From Sphingobium sp. AP50 (GTDB lineage: Bacteria; Pseudomonadota; Alphaproteobacteria; Sphingomonadales; Sphingomonadaceae): a stretch of DNA of 64,000 nt. Position 1 is the stretch's first letter. Every line of letters starts with the position of its first letter. Positions 1 through 9,063 of the stretch are shown piece after piece. The notes below the pieces were generated by a model. It ran no database searches. It saw only the letters and a program-made list of their open reading frames with translations, and was not told where the DNA came from. Made by a program: the position numbers and the translations under genes. The stretch spans positions 1-64,000 of the forward strand of contig NZ_FNYZ01000007.1 of NCBI RefSeq assembly GCF_900109095.1. Direction: 5' to 3'.

Positions 1-1296
1 AAGGCCTTGCCCGAGCATCTGCCGCGCGAGCGCGTCGTCATCGCCGCGCCCGATGCCTGCCCCTGCTGCGGCTCGGAACGGCTGTGCAAGCTGGGCGAGG
101 ATATCACCGAGACGCTTGAGGTCGTGCCGCGACAGTGGAAGGTGGTCCAGACCGTGCGGGAGAAGTTCTCCTGCCGGGATTGTGAGAAGATCACGCAACC
201 GCCGGCGCCGTTCCATGTGACGCCCCGCGGGCTCTTTGGTCCCAGCTTCCTGGCGATGCTGCTGTTCGAGAAGTTCGGTGCGCATCAACCGCTTAACCGC
301 CAGCGTGATCGCTATGCCCGGGAAGGCGTGGACCTGAGCCTTTCCACTCTGGCCGATCAGGTCGGCATCTGCACCGCCGCGCTGATGCCGCTCTATCTGC
401 TGATCGAAGCCCACGTCCTTGCCGCCGAGCGATTGCATGGCGACGATACGACGGTGCCAGTGCTGGCCAAGACCAAGACCGATACGGGCCGGATCTGGAC
501 CTATGTTCGGGATGATCGACCTTTTGGCGGACCGGCACCGCCCGCAGCGATCTTCCATTATTCCCGCGACCGGCGGGGCGAGCATCCTGTGGGCCATCTG
601 CGCGGTTGGAGAGGCATTCTTCAGGCTGATGCCTATGCCGGCTATAATGCCCTGTTCCATGGCGACCGCCTGCCGGCGCCGCTAACCCGCGCCCTTTGCT
701 GGAGCCACGCGCGCCGTTATTTCTTCGAGCTGGCCGATATCGCCGCGCAGCTCAAGAAGCGCCGAAAAAAGGCCGTTATCTCGCCGCTGGCGGTGGAGGC
801 GGTTCGCCGTATCGACGCGATTTTCGATATCGAACGCGCCATCAACGGCAAGCCGGCACAGGAGCGCCTCGCCCTTCGGCAGGAACTCAGCGCACCGCTA
901 GTTGCCGATATGGAAGAATGGATGCGCGACAACCGGTCAAAGCTGTCAAAGAACAGCGATGTGGCCGAGGCCATGGATTACATGCTCAAGGCATGGCCGG
1001 CCTTCACCGCGTTCCTCGATGACGGCCGCATCTGCCTCTCGAACAACGCGGCGGAACGCGCGCTCAGAGGCATAGCCCTTGGAAGAAAATCGTGGCTCTT
1101 CGCTGGTTCAGATCGTGGTGGCCAGCGCACCGCCTTCATGCTGAGCCTCATTGGCACGGCGAAGCTCAACAACATCGATCCGCAGGCTTGGCTTGCCGAT
1201 GTGCTCAGCCGCATCGCCGACATCCCTCAGAACCGTCTCCATGAACTGCTGCCATGGAATTGGCGCGCCGCCGAAGATCAACGCGAAGCCGCCTGA
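1..1296 (+). CDS. tnpC: IS66 family transposase (TnpC), 5' end outside window
   Basis: This is the DDE transposase of an IS66-type element. The frame is already open at base 1, so the start and the N-terminal coiled-coil region (about 100 residues in complete IS66 transposases) lie upstream. Counting from the TTG at base 7, a zinc-binding region is visible (CPCCG near 18-22 and CRDC at 56-59). The catalytic acidic residues are probably D147 (in HGDD), D208 (in QADAY) and E350 (in NNAAERAL). The C-terminal IS66 extension with LIGTAKLNN closes the protein. The gene sits just beyond the 3' end of the minus-strand mobilisation operon. Nothing in the visible part is broken. The family call is secure; whether the element is active cannot be judged from this side. 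Confidence 0.93.
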   Translation, partial: KALPEHLPRERVVIAAPDACPCCGSERLCKLGEDITETLEVVPRQWKVVQTVREKFSCRDCEKITQPPAPFHVTPRGLFGPSFLAMLLFEKFGAHQPLNRQRDRYAREGVDLSLSTLADQVGICTAALMPLYLLIEAHVLAAERLHGDDTTVPVLAKTKTDTGRIWTYVRDDRPFGGPAPPAAIFHYSRDRRGEHPVGHLRGWRGILQADAYAGYNALFHGDRLPAPLTRALCWSHARRYFFELADIAAQLKKRRKKAVISPLAVEAVRRIDAIFDIERAINGKPAQERLALRQELSAPLVADMEEWMRDNRSKLSKNSDVAEAMDYMLKAWPAFTAFLDDGRICLSNNAAERALRGIALGRKSWLFAGSDRGGQRTAFMLSLIGTAKLNNIDPQAWLADVLSRIADIPQNRLHELLPWNWRAAEDQREAA

Positions 1297-1321
1297 TCCG
1301 CGGCCTTCACCGAATGCCTAC
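1..1321 (+). mobile_element. IS66-type insertion sequence, right-hand part
   Basis: The transposase gene is followed within 5 bases by CGGCCTTCACCGAATGCCTAC (last base 1321). Read inward from the end, this begins GTAGGCATTCGG, which resembles the GTAAGC-type termini of IS66 elements. I take 1301-1321 as the probable right inverted repeat. The left end and the 8-bp target duplication expected for the family cannot be checked because the element starts outside the window. Confidence 0.55.
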
Positions 1322-1361
1322 ATTCCGAACCGCCGAGAATGGGCATTATGGTGAACTGTAA

Positions 1362-1922
1362 CTAGTGGTTATGGATAAGGGCTGAAACGCTTCGTGCGTA
1401 TCGAATTTGCCGCCAACGCGTCGGGCTGTGATAGATGCCAACTGCTTTCCAGAAATCGCCGCTATCACGAAGCGCTGAAAGAAATATCCAGCGAGCTACG
1501 TTGACATTGAAGCATGCATCATCCCGCAACCATGCCCTCACCTGGCCCTCGTTGCGCGCGATCAAACGTGCAATCCGAGGCACCCACCAACTGTTTACTT
1601 GCATTGGTCCGAGATCATGCGTGCCGTTATCATTGCGTACCTCCGCGCCGATCCAGCCACCTTCCTGCTTTCGCAAGGCCATAAGCGTCTGCCGCAGCCA
1701 GTTCCGGCCCGAGGATGCTTTCTCAACACACACTGCAATTACGGCCTCATGATTATTCGAAGACCCCACGACAGCGTGGCTCTTCGGCCACGCCGGGTTC
1801 GTCACGGCAACGATCAGGACCACGGGCATGACGATCCCCCGGTTGACGAAGAACCTTCTCATCAGGGTGATAATACCGCCCGGTAACACCCAAAAGGCTA
1901 GACCAGAAGCTTTCGCACTCAT
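1362..1922 (-). CDS. Conjugation-associated lytic transglycosylase (SLT fold)
   Basis: A probable peptidoglycan lytic transglycosylase that opens the cell wall for the mating channel, like VirB1 or F Orf169. From the first Met, E87 in RKQEGGW is the likely catalytic acid, followed by GPMQVNSWW at about 105-113, the usual SLT substrate-groove motif. The stretch at about 21-50 (MRRFF to KSHA) looks like a signal peptide, so the true start may be Met21. The ATG at 1922 overlaps the relaxase stop codon in a 4-bp ATGA, which points to translational coupling as the last gene of the mobilisation operon. The length of 186 residues fits the family. The cleavage site and start remain uncertain. Confidence 0.85.
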   Translation of the reverse strand: MSAKASGLAFWVLPGGIITLMRRFFVNRGIVMPVVLIVAVTNPAWPKSHAVVGSSNNHEAVIAVCVEKASSGRNWLRQTLMALRKQEGGWIGAEVRNDNGTHDLGPMQVNSWWVPRIARLIARNEGQVRAWLRDDACFNVNVARWIFLSALRDSGDFWKAVGIYHSPTRWRQIRYARSVSALIHNH

Positions 1923-4831
1923 CGCGAGTGTCCGCGATAAGGCTTGTCGTCTCTGGCGCGATTGGGTTGCTGCGTGGGTTGGTCCTTTTCACCGGACCGC
2001 TCCTTAGCCAACACCCGCTGGATAAGTGCTGTCAGCGCATCCGTTGCCGAACGGGCCACTTCAGCGATGCCGCCGTGACGGATAGGCATCTGCCGTTCTA
2101 ATGCAGCGTCCCGCCGCTCCGCGTCAGTTTTTACCCTAGAGACCCGGAGGCGATCGCCATAGCGGGTCCGAATCGCCTCTGCATGGTTAGGATCAAGCCG
2201 CCCCAGCCCTTCGAGCGCCGATCTTTTTTCGCCCGTTCGGCGGATGAGCCTGTCGGCAAGCCTCTCCGGGTCCTCCGTCCATAGTTTCACGCCGAACCGC
2301 GCGCGGGTGATGGCAGTATAATAATTCTGGCCGTTGACGAGCGGCGAGTTTACTGGGGCCAGTATATAGGCGCGGGCGTAGGTTTTGGATTGCGAAGAAT
2401 ATACGGTCTCCGCATAGCCATGATCCCAAGTCTTGAAGCGGGTCAAATCGACGGATTGGACGTCCTTGGCCCGATCCCACCTGATGCTCGCGATCGGACC
2501 ATCGAGCTGAATGACTGTCCCGCGCTCCGCATTCTTAAGCCCAAGGTCTTTGGTCGCTAGGCGCCATTGAATTCGATCGCCGACCGCGACGCCTCGCTCC
2601 TCGGCGTTAAAGACGTTGATCTGAGCGGCACGCGTCAGTCGCGGATCCCATCGTATCGTGTGGCCAAGCTCGTCCACAAGACGAACGACCTGTCTGCCAT
2701 TCTCTTCCCGGCCGAGCCCAGCGACGCGATACTCGACCTGCCGTGCGATACCCTGGCGCGCTTCATCGCGGCTAAACATGACGACCTGGCCTCTGGAATA
2801 GAAGCGAGCCATGCGTCGTTCTTCAGAAGACAAAGGCGAAGGCGTTAGAACCTGCAGCGTCACATCTTGAGCGGCGATCACGCCTTCCCTCCGAAGGGTA
2901 GAACGGATCTGATCGTTCACGATGATCCTGCTGGCATTGTCGAGAACCAGAATGTTTGTATTATCCCGGTTTTCACGTTTGAGCCGCGTCCATTCAGACA
3001 CGAGATCGCGCGCCAAGCCATCTGGACCGCTGCCGCTCACGACCTTGTCGAGGCTGTCGATTGACCCGGCATAGTCTCCCTCTCGGGCCAGCGCGACCGC
3101 ATGCCGCATGAGACGCGTTTGCTGCCGCATCGACTCGGTGAGTTCTGCTTTCGGAAGTCCTAGCCGCTGCAATAACCAGAACGCCTTGCCCTGTTCGATC
3201 GCGCCGGTCTGACGATTGTCACCAAGCAGAAGGAGCCTTACGCCGGTGTCGCGGCTGATTTCTAGAAGACGAAGCGCTTGCCGATTCCCAAGTTGGCCGG
3301 CTTCATCTATGACGAGCACATCGCGACTATCGATACCATGTCCACCGCCGGCGATGAGGCTCGCTACGGTCCGCGATTCTATTCCCGCCATGTCTCCCAG
3401 ATTTGCCGCAGCGGAGGATGTGGGCGCTAGGGCAAGCATCCGAATGTCAGGATCGACGGCTGCGGCCATCGCTCGGATGAGGGTCGATTTCCCAGCTCCG
3501 GCAACGCCGTGAACGCCGAGCAAGCGATCGCGTGACTCCGCAAGTTGAGCCAAGGCCTGCTCCTGAGCGGGGGTTAGCTCCGCAGTTTCCAGTGCCACCA
3601 GTAGTCGGACGCTTGACGCGAGACGCGGGGCGTCATCCATGGCAAGCGCCAGATGCCGGGCTAGGGCAAGCTCCAGCCGCGCCGTATTGCGACTGGTCCT
3701 GCCCCTCGCGAGAAGCCCGTCGCCCGTCTGCTCTCGCGTTACGAGCAGCTTTGAGCGCGTCTCATGTTCGACGATAAGGGGACGCAGGTCCGAGAGTGTA
3801 ACTTCACCGACATGAGCCGCAAGGCCAACACGGAGCAAATGACCCTGATTATTGACCGCCTCCCGATCCTCCAAATGCCTGATTCCGAACAGCGCAGCCC
3901 GGCGAGCGGTCATCGGATCAACGACAATCTGCCCCGTTTCTGACCGCTCGGCACGATCTTTCAGATCGTGCAATTGCGGAAGAAGGCCCCCTGCCCTCTC
4001 CTTCCAAGCATCCTGCAGGTCGGCCATTCCCACCTTCTCTTTGGGACCGCGCGTCTGATAGAAGGATGCGACCCGGGCCGCCTGGCCGTTATGTCCATGT
4101 TCGGCAGCATGCGCGTTGATCTGCTCGGCACGCTGGGACATAGCCTTCACGAGATCGGCCGGTACGCCCCGTATTTCGAACAGCCCTTTTTTCGGATCGG
4201 TCTCGATCTCGTAGCCGAGTTCCCGAAGGGAAATGGCGAGAGCATTTCGGTATATCTGTCCGCCGACCATCTGCTCGGCGAACATAGCCCTGCTCTCAAC
4301 GCTGGTCATTGGCGCTCCAGATGCCCTATTGGTGATGTTCATGATGACAACATGGGTATGGAGATGTGGGTCGAGTTCTCGGCTCGCATGTTCCGTGAAG
4401 CGTGCAAAGATTAGTCGCGCCGTCGTCTCATGGACGATCTTTCCGCTATCACGACGGCGAAAAGCCGCATGCTCCTCTATCCAGGAGAGTGCCTGACCCA
4501 CGGCTTTCTCATGCGCGTCGATGACCCGGCCATCCTGCGCAACGAGCGCCAGAATCGAAACGGACTTAGGTGCATTGACAGCAAAATCCCAGCCGGGGTG
4601 GTGCTCGAGCGTTCCATCGGACCGGTGTCGGCCAAGCTCTTGGCCAGCAACTTTACCTGAAAGCAATTCGCGGAAGACGTCCGGATCGACCCTACCCTGC
4701 AGACCCAGTTCAGAGGCAATCTGGCCGCCCCATTCACTGTGCTCGTCGCTCCCTTTCGAATAATAATCGCCGATCGCATAATAGCGGGCAATGTTACCGG
4801 GCGAGCCGGAAAGGCGTCGCGGATGGATCAT
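1919..4831 (-). CDS. traI: MobF family conjugative relaxase-helicase (TrwC/TraI type)
   Basis: The relaxase nicks one strand at oriT, stays bound to the 5' end and unwinds the plasmid for transfer. The N-terminal TrwC relaxase domain carries tyrosines at 17-18 and 23-24, matching the two-tyrosine arrangement of MobF enzymes. The metal-binding HUH motif is HLHTH (H156, H158, H160). A RecD-like 5'-3' helicase follows: Walker A GVAGAGKST at 442-450, Walker B VIDEAGQ around 507-513, and a C-terminal TVYSSQSKTY / NYYTAITRAR region typical of superfamily 1 helicases. At 970 residues it is close to TrwC and much shorter than F TraI. Its ATG overlaps the traD stop (ATGA), and its own stop overlaps the transglycosylase start. 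Confidence 0.96.
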   Translation of the reverse strand: MIHPRRLSGSPGNIARYYAIGDYYSKGSDEHSEWGGQIASELGLQGRVDPDVFRELLSGKVAGQELGRHRSDGTLEHHPGWDFAVNAPKSVSILALVAQDGRVIDAHEKAVGQALSWIEEHAAFRRRDSGKIVHETTARLIFARFTEHASRELDPHLHTHVVIMNITNRASGAPMTSVESRAMFAEQMVGGQIYRNALAISLRELGYEIETDPKKGLFEIRGVPADLVKAMSQRAEQINAHAAEHGHNGQAARVASFYQTRGPKEKVGMADLQDAWKERAGGLLPQLHDLKDRAERSETGQIVVDPMTARRAALFGIRHLEDREAVNNQGHLLRVGLAAHVGEVTLSDLRPLIVEHETRSKLLVTREQTGDGLLARGRTSRNTARLELALARHLALAMDDAPRLASSVRLLVALETAELTPAQEQALAQLAESRDRLLGVHGVAGAGKSTLIRAMAAAVDPDIRMLALAPTSSAAANLGDMAGIESRTVASLIAGGGHGIDSRDVLVIDEAGQLGNRQALRLLEISRDTGVRLLLLGDNRQTGAIEQGKAFWLLQRLGLPKAELTESMRQQTRLMRHAVALAREGDYAGSIDSLDKVVSGSGPDGLARDLVSEWTRLKRENRDNTNILVLDNASRIIVNDQIRSTLRREGVIAAQDVTLQVLTPSPLSSEERRMARFYSRGQVVMFSRDEARQGIARQVEYRVAGLGREENGRQVVRLVDELGHTIRWDPRLTRAAQINVFNAEERGVAVGDRIQWRLATKDLGLKNAERGTVIQLDGPIASIRWDRAKDVQSVDLTRFKTWDHGYAETVYSSQSKTYARAYILAPVNSPLVNGQNYYTAITRARFGVKLWTEDPERLADRLIRRTGEKRSALEGLGRLDPNHAEAIRTRYGDRLRVSRVKTDAERRDAALERQMPIRHGGIAEVARSATDALTALIQRVLAKERSGEKDQPTQQPNRARDDKPYRGHSR

Positions 4832-6879
4832 GCCGGGTCGGCCTTTCCTGGCTTATCGTTCGTTCGACCATGACGCAGAAGGGGCACGGTTCTGGAACCC
4901 GCGCGAGGCCCCAGTGTCGCTGGCGGGGTTACTTTCACCTCCTTGCCTTCGGATCCCGGGGATGGTCGGCCATTTCGGGAAAGCGGCAGTTCGGGCGAAC
5001 GATTAGCCGTAATATTCGGTCCGGATCTCTGACCCGGCGCATCCCTGTTGGCAGACTTTCCTGTCGTCCGAGAGGACTGCCGACGCTGTGGCTTGCGTTC
5101 TCCTTCCCTTGTCGCGCTCCGGTTTGCTTCGATGATCTCGTCGGCGAGTGGGAGGCGTATGGGTTGGGTTGTTCGCTCGATAAAGGCGGGCACAATCGTG
5201 GGGAGCGAATTATAGCTATCCTTGAACCGGACCACCGGGAGGTCGCGACCGAACCGCAGAAATCCGGATAGGTTTGGAAGGTTCGTGACCTCCGTGTGCA
5301 TGACGAGCGGCCGGGTGACCTGCATGCGTGAGAGGTTCACCCCGTCGCGCATGTCGTTTACACCATAAGACATGCCCTCATTGGCTTCGATCTGCTCGAC
5401 CTGGCCCAGATTCTCCGAAACATGTTTAGCTGTCGGGGTATCGTTCGCGCGCAGGGCAATCCAGGTCGAGCAATAGCCGGTGATGGCCGCTGCATCCTGG
5501 ATGCCGTATGTTGCCTCCAGCTGGGGGTACGACTGGAAACCCAGAATGCCGCATCCGCCATATTTGCGAGCGCGGGCCAGAAAATCGCTGAGCGAAGGCA
5601 GCCGCTGCAGCGTGGGCAATTCATCGATGATGCAATAAAGCCGTCGGTCGGGATCGGGCGCCATGCTCATGATCGCGCCGATCGCGATGTCGATCCACAC
5701 CGTGATGAGGGGGCGTAGTGACGGCAACTGGTCGGCCTTGACGGTAATGAACAACCAGCTGTCATCGTCTTCATTTTCAACCCAGCTTCGGATGGAAAAG
5801 CCGTTCGTGGTGTCGTCCAGATAGGAAAAGCTGCGCATCACCGACGCCAGCTCGGCCTGAATGCCGGCCGAGGTCCGGTCCCCCTCCATGCTAATGAACG
5901 CGGCCGCTTCAGTCCCCTCGGCAAACGCCACCAGATCCTTCAGGCCTGAGCGAAGCAGTCGGTCGAGCAGGATCGAGACGAGCGTATGCTTCTGCCGAGC
6001 AAGCTTGCGCAGGACCCCCACGAGCGTGCCTCGTGCCGCGCGTGCCCAAAAGGGATCACCGACCTTGTCGGGGATCGTGGACTGGGCGATTTGATCATAA
6101 TGATAGTCGCGTGGGACATCGACCCAAGGGGACCAATGGTCGGTCCGCTCGTCGAGGGGATTGAGCAATATGTCCTTATCCGGACGGTAGAACTTCTCAA
6201 CGAACGCCCCCGCCGTATCGTAGACGATTGCGCGCTTTCCGTCTCGCCGAATGCCGGCGAGCATGGTTGTGATGATATTCGTTTTGCCTGTCCCGGGCGC
6301 GCCGCAAAGTACGACATGTTCCGGCTCGAACGCATGGGGCACCGTCACGCCGCCAACTGTAAGGCTCCCCTTGCGCCGCCGGCGAAGGGCTCTGCGAACC
6401 ATCGCTGTCGTGCCGAACCTTGCCCCTCGCAGAAACTGGTTGGACCCGAGACCTCGTCCCGTCCGCGTGAAATAATACCAAGCCCAGAGCAAGGCCAGCA
6501 GAGCGCCTACTCCACCAATCGCCGCGCCCGTGATCAACGCAGCTTCACCGGCATCAAGGGTTCTGCGGGCCAGTCCCGATGCCAAAAGTCCATCCGCGCT
6601 CGTCCAATATTGATGACCGTCGGGAGCCTTAAATGGTACCGGATCGCTGCCGCCGCGTGTCGCGTCACGGAGGAAGCTGGCCAGCGCGAGTTGCACCAGC
6701 ACATAGCGTTGATAATCGGTGAGGGTCTCAAGACAATACCAGAGAATGCCAATGATCCACAGCACCAGGCAGGCCGTCATCGTCTGAAAAAAGACCTGGG
6801 TGGTCATGCGGACATTGTGGACAATGGCCTGCCCGCCCCGGGTCCAGGATCCCAGCGTATCGTTACGAAAGATGCTCAT
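4828..6879 (-). CDS. traD: Type IV coupling protein TraD
   Basis: An inner-membrane hexameric ATPase that links the relaxosome to the secretion channel. Two transmembrane segments are visible at about 28-48 and 113-136. The cytoplasmic NTPase domain has Walker A GAPGTGKT at 193-200 and Walker B YCIIDELP with D419-E420. The C-terminal 120 residues are charged and low in complexity (Arg, Pro, Ser), as in other TraD proteins where this tail contacts the relaxase. The 683-residue length is normal. It is coupled by ATGA overlaps to the upstream ribbon-helix-helix gene and to the downstream relaxase gene, so all four proteins are probably made from one transcript. Confidence 0.95.
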   Translation of the reverse strand: MSIFRNDTLGSWTRGGQAIVHNVRMTTQVFFQTMTACLVLWIIGILWYCLETLTDYQRYVLVQLALASFLRDATRGGSDPVPFKAPDGHQYWTSADGLLASGLARRTLDAGEAALITGAAIGGVGALLALLWAWYYFTRTGRGLGSNQFLRGARFGTTAMVRRALRRRRKGSLTVGGVTVPHAFEPEHVVLCGAPGTGKTNIITTMLAGIRRDGKRAIVYDTAGAFVEKFYRPDKDILLNPLDERTDHWSPWVDVPRDYHYDQIAQSTIPDKVGDPFWARAARGTLVGVLRKLARQKHTLVSILLDRLLRSGLKDLVAFAEGTEAAAFISMEGDRTSAGIQAELASVMRSFSYLDDTTNGFSIRSWVENEDDDSWLFITVKADQLPSLRPLITVWIDIAIGAIMSMAPDPDRRLYCIIDELPTLQRLPSLSDFLARARKYGGCGILGFQSYPQLEATYGIQDAAAITGYCSTWIALRANDTPTAKHVSENLGQVEQIEANEGMSYGVNDMRDGVNLSRMQVTRPLVMHTEVTNLPNLSGFLRFGRDLPVVRFKDSYNSLPTIVPAFIERTTQPIRLPLADEIIEANRSATREGERKPQRRQSSRTTGKSANRDAPGQRSGPNITANRSPELPLSRNGRPSPGSEGKEVKVTPPATLGPRAGSRTVPLLRHGRTNDKPGKADPA

Positions 6880-7223
6880 CGCCGGTCACTCTGCGAACGA
6901 GGATCATGTGTGGCAAAGCCACCGCCTTCATCCGGCTGAGGCGCGAGCAGTCCGCGCTGTTCGAGGAGGATGCGCGCCTCCTCCATTCCTTGCTCGATTG
7001 CCTCGGGGGAGCGGCGACCGACTGCGACTACCAGGATCGAATAGATCTGGAGACAGGTCGCCAGGATTTCGTCATTCGACGTGAAAATATAGCCACGATC
7101 AGGATCGGCGGCCTGCGCCAAGACAGATCTAGAGAATTGGGAAAGGGTAAGGTCAGCGTCATTGGCGCGCCGCACCAGGCGCGCATGCAGCGTGTCGTCG
7201 ATACGAAAGTTGAGTTTGACCAC
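6876..7223 (-). CDS. Ribbon-helix-helix relaxosome accessory protein / autoregulator
   Basis: First gene of the mobilisation operon. The N-terminus (VKLNFRIDDTLHARLVRRAN) has the beta-strand plus helix pattern of ribbon-helix-helix DNA-binding proteins such as TraY, MobC and Arc. The rest is helical. I read the start as GTG at 7221-7223, preceded by GGAG with 7-base spacing. By position it should bind the oriT region upstream and repress or organise its own promoter, which contains repeated GGACCAC half-sites. The stop overlaps the traD start by 4 bp. Exact family (TraY, TraM or MobC-like) is not resolved. Confidence 0.72.
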   Translation of the reverse strand: MVKLNFRIDDTLHARLVRRANDADLTLSQFSRSVLAQAADPDRGYIFTSNDEILATCLQIYSILVVAVGRRSPEAIEQGMEEARILLEQRGLLAPQPDEGGGFATHDPRSQSDRR

Positions 7224-7229
7224 AGGGCC

Positions 7230-7246
7230 GCTCCATCAAGTGGAGC
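7230..7246 (-). promoter_or_regulatory. Hairpin covering the ribosome binding site of the 6876-7223 gene
   Basis: In the minus-strand transcript GCTCCA-CTTGA-TGGAGC forms a perfect 6-bp stem. Its 3' arm contains the only good Shine-Dalgarno sequence (GGAG) for the GTG start at 7223. The arrangement would hide the ribosome site of the first gene of a four-gene coupled operon. The base pairing is seen directly; the regulatory role is inferred. Confidence 0.5.
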
Positions 7247-7430
7247 CCCGTCGGATGTCGTAAAGCATCGCCCTTATACCCACAAATCTCGTCTTTTACA
7301 ATCGCGGCTGCGGTGTCCCATGGACCACGAGCCGCATTCCTAGCAAATCATGGGTTCTGAGGCTGTCTGACCGAGGCTAGTGGTCCCCGGACCACAAAAT
7401 GCCCTCTAAAATGACTACACGTATTACCAC
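7247..7430. other. Candidate origin of transfer (oriT) / operator region
   Basis: This non-coding stretch lies directly upstream of the relaxosome operon, which is where MobF elements usually keep oriT. It contains a perfect palindrome at 7380-7395 (GTGGTCC-CC-GGACCAC) and an imperfect copy at 7312-7328 ending in the same GGACCAC. A third GACCAC lies on the start codon of the ribbon-helix-helix gene (7218-7223). AT-rich stretches at 7265-7300 and 7395-7440 flank the palindromes. No nic site could be assigned by eye. The rest of the gap up to 7669 is GC-rich and shows no further gene. Confidence 0.5.
7380..7395. promoter_or_regulatory. Perfect palindrome, likely relaxosome-protein operator
   Basis: GTGGTCC and GGACCAC arms separated by CC. 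The same half-site recurs at 7322-7328 and, shortened, at 7218-7223. Repeated half-sites around a ribbon-helix-helix gene suit binding of its own product. Confidence 0.5.
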
Positions 7431-7669
7431 GCTATCCATCTGATTTTACAACCGATAATGCGCGGCAGCACCCGTGCGTAGGGTGCATTACAAACGGCCC
7501 CGCGCCGTGCGTCTGCTCCTTCGCAGCGGCCTGCCGCTGCGCCAGCCTCGACCGGGCACGGGCGTGGCTCCCCGGAGGGGTTCTTCTTTTTGAAATGGTC
7601 TTGCGCCAAAGCGCTCCATGTTGGATCATCATAGTCGGCGGGCAGACCTCTCAATATGGAGTTATGGTC

Positions 7670-7966
7670 ATGCCGAAACTTTCAGAACGCGAGCGCCTTG
7701 CCGAACTCGAAGCGCGACAACGCCGAGCCGCACAAGAGGTAGAAACAGCCCGCCGCGCCTTGCGCGGCAAATATGCCGATATTGTTCGAGACCTCCCCGT
7801 GGAGGCCATGAGCGAGCGCATCTTCAAGGACCTGCTGACAGAGGCCATCCGGATAGGCGGAGAGGCAAGCTTCGCAGCGCTGAAAGCGATGCCGCCGGCT
7901 TCCGAAAGGAAGCCTACTTCTTCAAAATCAACCGCCAAAGGCGTCCCTGCAGCGAGCACGGTGTAA
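7670..7966 (+). CDS. Small charged coiled-coil protein of unknown function
   Basis: The protein has 98 residues. Its first third is a heptad-rich charged helix (KLSERERLAELEARQRR, then EVETARRALRGKY) suited to a coiled coil. A segment around DLPVEAMSERIFKDLLTEA follows, then a low-complexity Lys/Ser/Ala tail. Two in-frame ATGs are near the start; GGAG at 7658-7661 is 8 bases from the ATG at 7670 and only 2 from the one at 7664, so I chose 7670. It diverges from the mobilisation operon across the putative oriT, so a transfer accessory role is possible. Similar small proteins occur beside transfer genes in sphingomonads, but I cannot assign a function. Confidence 0.7.
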   Translation: MPKLSERERLAELEARQRRAAQEVETARRALRGKYADIVRDLPVEAMSERIFKDLLTEAIRIGGEASFAALKAMPPASERKPTSSKSTAKGVPAASTV

Positions 7967-8069
7967 CCGCGCGCAGCTGGCCGCGACCGGCTGTTTCCGG
8001 TTGCGCATCGCATTGCGACGGACCCGGCTTGCCGGGTTCCCGAGTGGGGCGATATTGATAGGTCGAGAC

Positions 8070-8110
8070 AAAAAAAGGGACGGCGAGAGCAAGATGCTCC
8101 CGCCGTCCCT
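8070..8110 (-). terminator. Rho-independent terminator of the 8119-9063 gene
   Basis: Read on the minus strand, the arm GGGACGGCG with GAGCA pairs with TGCTC and CGCCGTCCC (8077-8109), with one mismatch and a 3-base loop. Seven T residues follow (8070-8076). The stem begins within 10 bases of the stop codon. Confidence 0.88.
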
Positions 8111-8118
8111 TGCCTTCG

Positions 8119-9063
8119 TCAGACAGCGCCCTTCGGTCCTTGTCCGCTATTCTGGTCTGCCAGCCGGAAGAAATGCGCGGGGATGCCCTGCTTGCGGACT
8201 TCGCGCGCCAGATGGGACTGAAGGCCCGACCCTTCACACACGATGGCTTCCACTGGCCGCAACCCGAGCAGTTGTTCGTTGCGGGCAAATCCCGCCCGGT
8301 TGCCAAGGCGGCGGTTGAGGGTGAAGGCGATGAGCTTGCACCCGCTGCGCGCGGCCCAGGCAGCGGCAATGGCGTCGCACCCTTTGTCCTGCGCGGTCGT
8401 CGCCAGGATCATGCCCGGCACGCTCGCGCGGATCGCATCCAGCCGGTCGTAGAGCAGCCGATGGTCCTCCCAGACCTGCCCGCCTGAGAAGATGACGACC
8501 GGCCCTTGCGGCGCATGCGCGTCGATCTTGCGCTGCCGTCGTGCCGCTAGAAAGTCCGTCGCGGCCACCACCGATGCGGTGCGCTTGGAAGATGTCAGCG
8601 ACGCTTGCGGCGCCGCCCAGGGCTTCCCGGTTTCGGCGAGATAGGTGGCAGCGGCGTGGTCGCGCATGCAAGCCAGGGCATCGCGCGTCTCGTCCAGCGA
8701 CTGGCACAGTTGCTGCGCCTCCTCCAGTTCCCGGGTTCCGACCTCGCTGCCATCGGCTTGGCGGATCAGCGCCTTGACGCTCATCGCGGCCTTGTCGGCC
8801 TGCCCGTCGATCTGCTGGGTGACCTTATGCAGGCTGTGCACGACGCCCCAGGCAATCCGGTCGGCGATGGATTCGAGCCGCGTGTCCTGCAGCACGTCGA
8901 AGATGGTGCGGACGAGCATTTCGGTCGCATGCTCGACTGCAACCGGGTCGGGCATCGGCGCGTCGGTCGGATCTTCGCCCGGGATGATACGGTATTGATC
9001 GACTGTCTCGGTGAAGGCCTGTGCAAAACGGTCGTGGCTGGTGGATGAAGTTGTATAAGTCAT
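8119..9063 (-). CDS. DUF2493 / SLOG-like domain protein (copy 1)
   Basis: The C-terminal 130 residues (from GPVVIFSGGQVWEDHRLLYDRLD) form a Rossmann-like DUF2493 domain of the SLOG (YpsA/DprA-like) group, thought to bind nucleotides or nucleic-acid-derived ligands. The signature includes a glycine-rich FSGG turn, ATTAQDKGCDAIAAAWAA and RNEQLLGLRPVEAIVCEG. The N-terminal 170 residues are helical, acidic and specific to plasmid-type members. The start at 9063 is fixed by an exact AAGGAGG five bases upstream; an earlier ATG at 9090 lacks a site. A paralogue lies at 9791-10792. A strong terminator follows. Domain call is solid; biological role is unknown. Confidence 0.82.
   Translation of the reverse strand: MTYTTSSTSHDRFAQAFTETVDQYRIIPGEDPTDAPMPDPVAVEHATEMLVRTIFDVLQDTRLESIADRIAWGVVHSLHKVTQQIDGQADKAAMSVKALIRQADGSEVGTRELEEAQQLCQSLDETRDALACMRDHAAATYLAETGKPWAAPQASLTSSKRTASVVAATDFLAARRQRKIDAHAPQGPVVIFSGGQVWEDHRLLYDRLDAIRASVPGMILATTAQDKGCDAIAAAWAARSGCKLIAFTLNRRLGNRAGFARNEQLLGLRPVEAIVCEGSGLQSHLAREVRKQGIPAHFFRLADQNSGQGPKGAV

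Noticed and set aside
5986..6939. A 317-codon plus-strand frame within traD.
   Set aside because: Antisense to the TraD Walker A and membrane regions; codon shadow.
7224..7669. A definite oriT with an assigned nic site.
   Set aside because: Repeats are visible but no sequence matches a MobF nic region well enough by eye to name the cleavage base.
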